Positions 43,371 through 51,196 of a stretch of DNA of 64,000 bases are shown here, piece by piece; the first letter of the stretch is position 1, and each line of letters opens with the position of its first letter. Source of the stretch: Bacillota bacterium (GTDB lineage: Bacteria > Bacillota > Clostridia > Lachnospirales > Lachnospiraceae); contig JAEZUM010000011.1 in assembly GCA_023421075.1 (NCBI GenBank), positions 1 through 64,000 on the forward strand, given 5' to 3'. The notes below the pieces were generated by a model. The model did no database searches. It was not told where the DNA came from and saw only the letters and a list, made by a program, of their open reading frames with translations. The position numbers were made by a program, and so were the translations under genes.

Positions 43371-44450
43371 ATGAAAAAGGTGTTGATATGGGGAACAGGG
43401 AATACTTCCATCAGCATGTTGCGCTGTATTAGTAAAAATGTGAATATTTTAGCCTTTATTGATAGTAATCCAAAGTCAGAGACATTTAATGAGGTAAAAG
43501 TATATCGTCCTGAGGATATTCTGAGATTTGAATATGATTACTTGATCATTTGCTCTGTTTTTAAAGATGACATTCTAGAGCAGGCTAAGCAACTAAATAT
43601 TAAATCGGACAAGATTGTAATATGGAACCATGAGCTTTATGAGAAATATTTGGTGTATCATCACTTTTTCTTTCATGAGAGAATGAAGAACTTTCATGAC
43701 AAGGCGGATACAGTGCAATTGTTGATTACCGGAATTTCGTATTTGAATGATGGTATTTATACCAAAAACCTAAAGGTTCCATCCTATAACTTCTCATATC
43801 GGTCTCAAGATCTATTTTGTGATTATGAGATCATGAAATACCTTTTTCAAAACTATCAATTAGCTTCTGTTAAATATGTTATTATAGGATTGAATTATTA
43901 TAGCTTTGAATATGATTTGTCAAAAAGTATTGGGTATTGGCAGTTAATGAGATACTATCCGTATATACGCAATTTGCATAATCTTGTGAGTCCCAAATAT
44001 TATGATGATTTTTATGATAGGACGATTCAAAGCTTATCTGCTATTAATTTACCAAAAGGATTATTTAAATATAATTTGAGAAAATTTGATTTAAATGATT
44101 ATGAAGGAGAGATCCTGGCAAAAGCAGATTTTAATAAAAATTATCCGATCACAGTCTTCGAAAATAAAAAAATATTAAGTGATTTCATAAAATTTTTGGA
44201 AGACAAGCAAGTCGTTCCGATTTTTGTAATAGTACCATGTACTAAGTATTATACAAAAAACTGTACGGCGGCAATAAAGAAGAAGTTTTATGATAATTTG
44301 AATGAAGTTATTGGGGATAAGGATATTCAGATACTAGATTATTTTGATACTCTGGATTATCCGGATAGTTATTACTATCATGTGAGTCACCTCAATAAAC
44401 AGGGAGCGAAAGCTTTTACAGAACAATTAAACAGAGATATAAGATGGTGA
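43371..44450 (+). CDS. Rossmann module fused to an SGNH/DltD-like domain
   Basis: A 359-residue protein. The Rossmann module is N-terminal (KKVLIWGTGNTSISML, then FIDSNPKSETFNEV). The C-terminal 230 residues look like an SGNH hydrolase or acyltransferase of the DltD kind: LLITGISYLNDGI could hold the nucleophile serine, YVIIGLNYYSFEYD follows, and HVSHLNKQGAKAF (His337, His340) near the end fits the closing His block. No membrane segment or signal peptide is visible, unlike DltD. Acylation or deacylation of the glycan is possible but inferred. Confidence 0.6.
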   Translation: MKKVLIWGTGNTSISMLRCISKNVNILAFIDSNPKSETFNEVKVYRPEDILRFEYDYLIICSVFKDDILEQAKQLNIKSDKIVIWNHELYEKYLVYHHFFFHERMKNFHDKADTVQLLITGISYLNDGIYTKNLKVPSYNFSYRSQDLFCDYEIMKYLFQNYQLASVKYVIIGLNYYSFEYDLSKSIGYWQLMRYYPYIRNLHNLVSPKYYDDFYDRTIQSLSAINLPKGLFKYNLRKFDLNDYEGEILAKADFNKNYPITVFENKKILSDFIKFLEDKQVVPIFVIVPCTKYYTKNCTAAIKKKFYDNLNEVIGDKDIQILDYFDTLDYPDSYYYHVSHLNKQGAKAFTEQLNRDIRW

Positions 44451-44487
44451 GTGATTCGTTCTAAAATTAGTATAGGAGTAATTTTTG

Positions 44488-46167
44488 ATGGCTGCAGATA
44501 AGATTAATGTATTATACGTATCACATGAATCTGGTTTGAATGGAGCACCGCGTTCCTTAGTGGGGATGATAAATTCTTTGAGGGAATATGTTAATCCTCT
44601 GGTTATTATCCCTGAAAAAGGAGATTTAGAACAGTTATTGGTCGAGCATGATATTAATTATCATATTGTACACTATAAAAATGGACATCATAGTATAGGC
44701 TATTATAATAGTACAGAATTTGATGAGGTATATTCTGATAATATGATAGCTGCTGATATTTTGACGGATATAATCAGGAATAGTCATATTCATATTATTC
44801 ATTCTAATTCCAGTGTGGTGGACGTAGGTGCAATCGCAGCGGCAAAAGCGGGATTACCTCATATATGGCATTTACGAGAATTTTGTGAAGAAGACTTCGG
44901 AATTGAATATATCAACAAGGAATGGAAAAAGCTGCTTTTTTCTTATGGTAATTTCTTTGCAATCTCTCAATCAGTCAGGGATGCATATTTAACAAAATAC
45001 GGATTACGGTCTGAATGGGCATTTGACTGTATGGATAATATCGAATTAGCGTCCTTAGATAATCGGTTTGAACAGGATGTGATTGATTTGCTGATTGCCG
45101 GTACCATATCGCCCGGGAAAGGTCAAATGGATGCTGTCCGGGCAATAAAGGCTTTGGTCGGCAGAAATATACGAAATGTCAGATTAATTATAGTAGGGCA
45201 TGGCGCTAAGGGATATCTGTGGAGTATTCGAAAATTCATTGAAGCGAATAATTTACAGCAATATATAAAAATACTTCCATATAGCAATGATCTCACAAGA
45301 ATTCGAAGACGTTGTGCAATTTCATTAACATGCTCAAAGCTGGAGGGGCTTGGAAGAGTCACGATAGAAGCAATGCTGGATGGAGCTGTTGTTATTGGAG
45401 CCAATACTGGTGGAACGAAGGAACTGATTGGAGAAGATCAAGAACGTGGCTATCTCTATTGGCAAGGTGATTTTAAGGATCTCGCGGATAAGATTGAGCT
45501 GGTAATGAACGATGCTGAGCTTCGAGATGCCAAAAGGGTAAATGCTCAACGATTTATTGTGGAGCAAACTGGTCCGGGTAACTATGCCGACAAGATAATG
45601 CAAGCTTATTATAGTTGTTTCAATACTTTGACTTTTAATGAGAAGAACCGAGATGGAATAATGGACTATATAGAAAAACATCCGTATTCACTATCCGTTG
45701 AGACTGTGGAACAGCAAATTAATGCGGGTAACAGCGCGCCGAATAAATTCCGGTCTATGTTTATGTTAGCCGAGAAGTGGCTCCGCATTGGGCATAAGGG
45801 TAGAAAAATTGCAGAATATATAAGAGAACATGACTTTCATACGGTTGCGATCTACGGTTTCGGTGCATTGGGAAGTATTTTATTTGATGATCTAAACGGA
45901 TCTCATATTACAATTTCTTATATTATAGATAGAGTACCCATGGACTTAGGGGACTGGATTATTAAGTTAACGCCTGATGACGATTTACCAAAGGTAGATT
46001 TGATTATTGTAACAGCAGTGAACGATTATGAAAATATATATAAGAACCTGAGTTCAAGATATCCATATGCTATTATGAACTTAGCAGATATTCTGGAAGA
46101 GTTATTACTACAGGATGAAAAAGAATGGTCAACTTTAGATTGGGATAACTGGAAAGGACAAAAGTAG
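44488..46167 (+). CDS. GT4 glycosyltransferase with C-terminal Rossmann module
   Basis: A 559-residue GT-B retaining transferase. It has VLYVSHESGLNGAPRSLVG at the start, HSNSSVVDVGAIAAAKAG and WHLREFCEEDFG in the acceptor half. The donor half has LIAGTISPGKGQMDAVRAI and SKLEGLGRVTIEAMLDG, the GT4 E-x7-E motif. The module starts at residue 452: TVAIYGFGALGSILFDDL, then YIIDRVPMDLGDW. ATG 44488 follows TAGGAG. The next gene begins at the base after its stop codon. Confidence 0.86.
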   Translation: MAADKINVLYVSHESGLNGAPRSLVGMINSLREYVNPLVIIPEKGDLEQLLVEHDINYHIVHYKNGHHSIGYYNSTEFDEVYSDNMIAADILTDIIRNSHIHIIHSNSSVVDVGAIAAAKAGLPHIWHLREFCEEDFGIEYINKEWKKLLFSYGNFFAISQSVRDAYLTKYGLRSEWAFDCMDNIELASLDNRFEQDVIDLLIAGTISPGKGQMDAVRAIKALVGRNIRNVRLIIVGHGAKGYLWSIRKFIEANNLQQYIKILPYSNDLTRIRRRCAISLTCSKLEGLGRVTIEAMLDGAVVIGANTGGTKELIGEDQERGYLYWQGDFKDLADKIELVMNDAELRDAKRVNAQRFIVEQTGPGNYADKIMQAYYSCFNTLTFNEKNRDGIMDYIEKHPYSLSVETVEQQINAGNSAPNKFRSMFMLAEKWLRIGHKGRKIAEYIREHDFHTVAIYGFGALGSILFDDLNGSHITISYIIDRVPMDLGDWIIKLTPDDDLPKVDLIIVTAVNDYENIYKNLSSRYPYAIMNLADILEELLLQDEKEWSTLDWDNWKGQK

Positions 46168-47463
46168 ATGAAGAATAGGAAGCCTCCTAAGGTATCTGTA
46201 ATTATTCCGGTTTATAATGTTGAAAAATATCTTCAGGAATGTTTGGACAGTGTATTAAATCAAACATTAAACGATATAGAAATAATATGTATTGAAGACG
46301 GCTCATCCGATTCGTCTCTATTGTTGTTAAAACTATATGAAAAGACAGATAGTAGATTAAAAGTTTATGAGAATAATGGCAATATGGGTCTTTCCTATTC
46401 CCGTAATAAGGGACTAAAAATGGCACAGGGTCATTACATATATTTCTTGGATTCGGATGACATGATTAGAAAAGATGCTTTGGAGATGTTATACAGATGT
46501 GCTGAAGAAGAAAAGACGGATGTCATTTATTTCAATGCAGAGCTTATCTTTGAAAATGGGAATTTGGCTAAGAAGCACAGTGATTATATTGCGGAATATA
46601 AGCGCGTATATGAAGGAATTCATAGCGGTGAGGATCTTTTTAATAAGTTTATCCTCAATGATGACTGGAATCCAAGTCCACCGAGACAGTTTTTTCGTTC
46701 TGAATTTTTGAAGCAACAGAAGATCACCTTTTATGAAGGCATCTTACATGAGGATCATCTGTTTTGGTTTCATGCTATAATAAAAGCAAAAAGAACGATA
46801 TGCTTACATGAAAAGCTGTTTATTCGCAGATATCGAGAGGATTCTATCACAACGGTTGCAATTACCTCAAGGAATTTCGAAGGATTATTTATTAGCTTTT
46901 GTGAGCTTTTACTGTTTTGGAAAGCAAGTGATTATAATGAAATAACGAAAACTGCCTTGCATAAATACATTTCACTTATGTTTGATGCAGCAGAAAGCAT
47001 GTATAATGATTTAATATCCAGAAACGAACCTGTTCGGTTAGAAACCAAAGACCAACAAGTCCATTTCTTATTTAAGAAGACAATATTTTATGATATTGGT
47101 TCCAGCGTCTGTAAATACATGAATGAGGAAAGAATTAATAAGCTGCGCGGGAATAAAGCAATCATTATTTATGGAGCCGGAATTGTGGCCAGAGAAATCA
47201 TTCGTATATTTGATAAGTACAACATCGGTATATTAGGGTTTGCGGTATCGGACAGAGAGAATAATGCGGATTACATTTTTGGCAATAAGGTATATTTGAT
47301 TAATGACTTAATTGAGTATTGTGATGAAAGTATAGTTATTATTGCGACCACACCAAAATACTATAATGATATTCGGAAGATGCTGAATGATCTCAATTTT
47401 AATAATGTGGTTTATGCAATGGATTCGGAGGAATATGATTACAGTAATATTACCGGTTCATAA
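46168..47463 (+). CDS. GT2 glycosyltransferase with C-terminal Rossmann module
   Basis: A 431-residue protein. The GT2 domain has VSVIIPVYNVEKYLQECL, CIEDGSSDSS and YFLDSDDMI (93-101), then SPPRQFFRSEFLKQQ and EGILHEDHLFW. The module starts at residue 331: AIIIYGAGIVAREIIRIF, then GFAVSDRENNADYIFG. It is a paralogue of the protein at 40378. Its last 29 bases overlap the start of the next gene, whose ribosome site (CGGAGG) lies inside it, so the two are translationally linked. Confidence 0.86.
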   Translation: MKNRKPPKVSVIIPVYNVEKYLQECLDSVLNQTLNDIEIICIEDGSSDSSLLLLKLYEKTDSRLKVYENNGNMGLSYSRNKGLKMAQGHYIYFLDSDDMIRKDALEMLYRCAEEEKTDVIYFNAELIFENGNLAKKHSDYIAEYKRVYEGIHSGEDLFNKFILNDDWNPSPPRQFFRSEFLKQQKITFYEGILHEDHLFWFHAIIKAKRTICLHEKLFIRRYREDSITTVAITSRNFEGLFISFCELLLFWKASDYNEITKTALHKYISLMFDAAESMYNDLISRNEPVRLETKDQQVHFLFKKTIFYDIGSSVCKYMNEERINKLRGNKAIIIYGAGIVAREIIRIFDKYNIGILGFAVSDRENNADYIFGNKVYLINDLIEYCDESIVIIATTPKYYNDIRKMLNDLNFNNVVYAMDSEEYDYSNITGS

Positions 47464-48775
47464 TTCTGAAAAATACTTAAGAGAGTGTATTGAAAGCTTA
47501 TTAAATCAAACCTTACATGATTTGGAATTTATCTGTATCGATGGAGGGAGTACCGATGCATCGGTATCGATTCTAGAGAACTATGCATTAATGGATAATC
47601 GATTTCGCTTGCTGTTTGATCGTAATACAAGCTATGGGCACAAGATAAATTTAGGTATTGAACAGGCAAAAGGAAAATATATAGCGATATTGGAAACGGA
47701 CGATTTTATAGAAAACAACACCTATGAGATGCTATATACTGTCGCAGAAGAATATGAGGTGGATTATATCAGCTCGAATTACTACAGCTTCTTTGATATG
47801 AACGGAAGCAGATATAGACAAAAAACGGTCAAAATCATGAGTGAAGATCTATGTAATAAAATTATCTGTAAAAGCGAAAACGTAAAGCTTATCGAAAAAT
47901 CCGGTATTGCGATTTGGACCGGTCTTTATCGCAAATCCTTTTTAATTGATCATCAGATTCGATTAAACGAATCGAAAGGAGCTGCATTTCAGGATGCCGG
48001 CTTTAGTTTTCTGATATCAATAATGGCGAAGCGCTCTTATCATTTAAAGGATGCTTTTTATAATTATCGTATCGATAATGCTAATTCTTCCGTAAAAAAT
48101 CAGAGTATCAGTAGAATTATCATGGATGAATATAAGTTTATCCATGATGAGTTATTAAATCGAGGGGTAACGGATAACGAGATCTGGTATGAGTTTTATG
48201 TGAGAAAATATAGAGGATATCTGTGGAATTTGGAACGTCTAAATAGCGATAATCAAGTACTCTTCTATGATCTATTACGCCAGGAATATCAAGAAGATCG
48301 ATTAAGCGGATATCTAAATCCAGAAGAATTACCTTATGATATAAATACAGCCTTGAATAAAATTGATGATAGGATCGAAATGATCGATTTACTAAGATCT
48401 ATAAGTAAAAGTCCAATCAATTATTTTCAGGAATTAATGAGCTTTATGAAGCAAAGAAACCCGATTGTAATCTTTGGGGGTGGGAAATATGCATCGAAGC
48501 TTTTGAATCTTATACCGGATGAAATCAAGCACAACATTGAATGTATTTGTGATAATGATGAAGCCAAATGCGGATCGGTTTATCTGGGATATAGGGTGAT
48601 TAGCCCTGTGGATGCTTGTCAAATTGATCATTCCTCCTTTGTTATCGCAAATAGATCCTATTTTGATGATATGCAGAAGCAATTACTTCGTCTTGGAATC
48701 AATAATGATAATATTATGATATTTCATGATGATCAATTTATCGAGAAGCTTCCGGTTTCTGTTTCGGGGAGATAA
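47435..48775 (+). CDS. GT2 glycosyltransferase with C-terminal Rossmann module
   Basis: A 446-residue protein. The GT2 part starts at once (ITVILPVHNSEKYLRECI), with CIDGGSTDAS and AILETDDFIE as the metal-site region. TDD replaces the more usual SDD. The module starts at 343: PIVIFGGGKYASKLLNLI, then CICDNDEAKCGSVYLG. ATG 47435 is only a few bases after CGGAGG. The longer open frame from 47387 adds a hydrophobic stretch that does not belong to the family. The acceptor is unknown. Confidence 0.84.
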   Translation: MITVILPVHNSEKYLRECIESLLNQTLHDLEFICIDGGSTDASVSILENYALMDNRFRLLFDRNTSYGHKINLGIEQAKGKYIAILETDDFIENNTYEMLYTVAEEYEVDYISSNYYSFFDMNGSRYRQKTVKIMSEDLCNKIICKSENVKLIEKSGIAIWTGLYRKSFLIDHQIRLNESKGAAFQDAGFSFLISIMAKRSYHLKDAFYNYRIDNANSSVKNQSISRIIMDEYKFIHDELLNRGVTDNEIWYEFYVRKYRGYLWNLERLNSDNQVLFYDLLRQEYQEDRLSGYLNPEELPYDINTALNKIDDRIEMIDLLRSISKSPINYFQELMSFMKQRNPIVIFGGGKYASKLLNLIPDEIKHNIECICDNDEAKCGSVYLGYRVISPVDACQIDHSSFVIANRSYFDDMQKQLLRLGINNDNIMIFHDDQFIEKLPVSVSGR

Positions 48776-48838
48776 ATTGTTAATAAATAATGATTTCTTT
48801 TGTAGAGACTCAATTATATATATGATTGGAGAATGGCT

Positions 48839-51163
48839 ATGTACAGTTTTGATGTTTATGATACGCTAATAACCAGAAATACGGCTACCCCACAAGGAAT
48901 ATTTGCTATCATGCAGGAGGAACTGGCCTTAAGATCAGAGCTCTATAGCCTCCCGGAATATATTGTTACGAATTTCTATGAACTTAGGATTCATTCTGAA
49001 AATCTGGCCAGGTTAAATAATGAATCAAATGGAATTGAGGAAGTATCTCTTGAAGATATCTACTGCGCTATGGCTATGACCGGTTGTGTTTCAGCAGAAG
49101 ATCAGAAGCTTCTTTGCGAATTGGAGCGAAGGACAGAGATAGATAACACAATAGCGATTGAAGAAAATATCGATAAGGTAAAAAAGTTGATTTCTCAGGG
49201 GGAAGAAGTCATTCTTATATCGGATATGTATTTAGATGTAAAAACGCTTCGTACTATTTTGATTAATGCAAATGAGGTTTTTAAAGAGTTACAATTATTT
49301 GTGTCATCGGAATACGGGAAGAGAAAAACAAGTGGCAATCTATATCGACTGATTAATAGAATAAAAGGAGTGGATTATACTCAGTGGATACATATGGGAG
49401 ATAATATGTATCAGGATATTGAAGTACCAATGTCTTTGGGAATCAAGGTGATTCATTATCCTGTGGGGAAGCTTTTACCCTTGGAAGACAGACTTCTTCA
49501 ATATTATGGAAATAATCGGAATTTACAACTTAGTATAGGAGCAGCAAAGAATATAAGAAGAGCAAATCCTCTGCATACAACGGCAGGAAAGATGGGATGC
49601 TCCTTTAGTGGACCGATTATTTACAGTTACGTTGAATGGGTATTGTCAGAAGCAGTTAGAAAAGGGATTCATCGCTTATATTTTATAGCTAGAGATGGGT
49701 ATCTGATAAAGAGAGTAGCGGATATCCTAATACAAAGGAATCATCTTTCCATTTCCACTTACTATATATATGGTTCACGAAAGGCTTGGCGGCTTCCTTC
49801 TTTAGATAAGGAATGTTTTGATTTATACACGATATTAAAATGGTCAAATACCAGAAAAATAAAATCGTTAGAGAATCTCGCTGAGTTTTTGGGTATTCCA
49901 TGTGATGAACTCATTTCATTTATGCCGGAGGGTTGTAAAAATAAGAAAGCAATGATCACCAACCAGGGTCTCCAATACATTGCTAATAAGCTAAATAACG
50001 ACCAACACTTCAAAGACTATTTAATCAATAAAATGAGGGGGATACGTGATTTAACAGTAGATTATTTAAGACAGGAAATTGATGTTAGTAATGATAATTT
50101 TGCCTTTGTGGATGTGTCAGGAGGCGGACTTACACAAGGATGTCTTTCTAATCTTATTAAGAGCTTCTACTGTAAGCCGATTCACACCTTCTTTTTTAAA
50201 ATTGACCGTGTTAATCTGAATCCAAATAGTATCAACGATACCTTTTTACCTAGCTATCTTGAGAATAACCTTGTAATCGAGATGATCTGTCGGGCTCCTC
50301 ATGGGCAGACAATAGGCTATGAAGAAAAGGATGGAAGAGTTGTTCCGATCTTGGCAACAATTGAAGATGAAGCCTATCGGAAGCATGGATTTTATGAATA
50401 TCAACGTGGGATTGAGAGCTATGCAATGACTTTGTCAAGAGTGCAACCTCTTAATGATGCCCCTTCACTTACTACTGCGATTATTCTTAAAGTATTTCAT
50501 TATATAGCAAAGGAACCTGATTCAGAGACGCTGGAATTCTTTGCATCCTTTCCAAATAGTGAGACGGGACGGGATAATACACTGATTGAATATGCCCCTA
50601 GATTGACGAGGGAGGATATAGAGAATATTTTTCTAAAAAGAACCTATGAGTATCTGGATGATTATTATCGAGGTACAAACTTTGAGTATTCCTTGTTACG
50701 ATGCAATAAGGAAGAAGCAGAGTATGTGGATTATTGTAAGCAAATGTATTCCACAGCAATAGGAAAGCTTGCAAGACAGGAAAAGACCAATAAAGAAGAA
50801 CTTCATATGAAACAATACGGGAGTGCCGGTAGGTTTCCTTGCGAGATACTGGAAGAGAATATAGTAATCTATGGAGCCGGTAAGTTTGGACAGGGATTAT
50901 ATAAACGAATCACTGATTTGAATTTATCATGTAAAGTAAGTTGGGTCGATAAAGAGTACGAAAAATACAATCGACAGGGCTTATCAATGATAGAGTCACC
51001 CCAAATGATAGAAACAAAGAATTATGATCAGCTAATCATTGCGGTGGCGAGCAAAGATTTGGCTGATGACATTAAACTGGAATTAATGGAACGAGGTGTT
51101 CCTGAATCGAAAATAATCTGGATGACCACCAACCCCTATGAACAGTATTATTTACGATGGTAA
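48839..51163 (+). CDS. HAD-like hydrolase-domain protein with C-terminal Rossmann module
   Basis: A 774-residue protein. Residues 1-220 are a HAD fold: FDVYDTLITRN (Asp5 as nucleophile), ILISDMYLDVKTLR and HMGDNMYQDIEVPMSLG. The residue two after the nucleophile is Tyr7, where phosphatases normally have Asp, as in haloacid-dehalogenase-like members. The middle (250-640) has no clear family but includes HRLYFIARDGYLIKRVAD and FVDVSGGGLTQGCL, a pattern seen in the HAD-linked proteins of glycan loci (COG5610-like). The module starts at 674: NIVIYGAGKFGQGLYKRI. ATG 48839 is eight bases after GGAG. Confidence 0.75.
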   Translation: MYSFDVYDTLITRNTATPQGIFAIMQEELALRSELYSLPEYIVTNFYELRIHSENLARLNNESNGIEEVSLEDIYCAMAMTGCVSAEDQKLLCELERRTEIDNTIAIEENIDKVKKLISQGEEVILISDMYLDVKTLRTILINANEVFKELQLFVSSEYGKRKTSGNLYRLINRIKGVDYTQWIHMGDNMYQDIEVPMSLGIKVIHYPVGKLLPLEDRLLQYYGNNRNLQLSIGAAKNIRRANPLHTTAGKMGCSFSGPIIYSYVEWVLSEAVRKGIHRLYFIARDGYLIKRVADILIQRNHLSISTYYIYGSRKAWRLPSLDKECFDLYTILKWSNTRKIKSLENLAEFLGIPCDELISFMPEGCKNKKAMITNQGLQYIANKLNNDQHFKDYLINKMRGIRDLTVDYLRQEIDVSNDNFAFVDVSGGGLTQGCLSNLIKSFYCKPIHTFFFKIDRVNLNPNSINDTFLPSYLENNLVIEMICRAPHGQTIGYEEKDGRVVPILATIEDEAYRKHGFYEYQRGIESYAMTLSRVQPLNDAPSLTTAIILKVFHYIAKEPDSETLEFFASFPNSETGRDNTLIEYAPRLTREDIENIFLKRTYEYLDDYYRGTNFEYSLLRCNKEEAEYVDYCKQMYSTAIGKLARQEKTNKEELHMKQYGSAGRFPCEILEENIVIYGAGKFGQGLYKRITDLNLSCKVSWVDKEYEKYNRQGLSMIESPQMIETKNYDQLIIAVASKDLADDIKLELMERGVPESKIIWMTTNPYEQYYLRW

Positions 51164-51196
51164 TTCTCAGTCTATAGAACAGGAGATCATAAAAAG

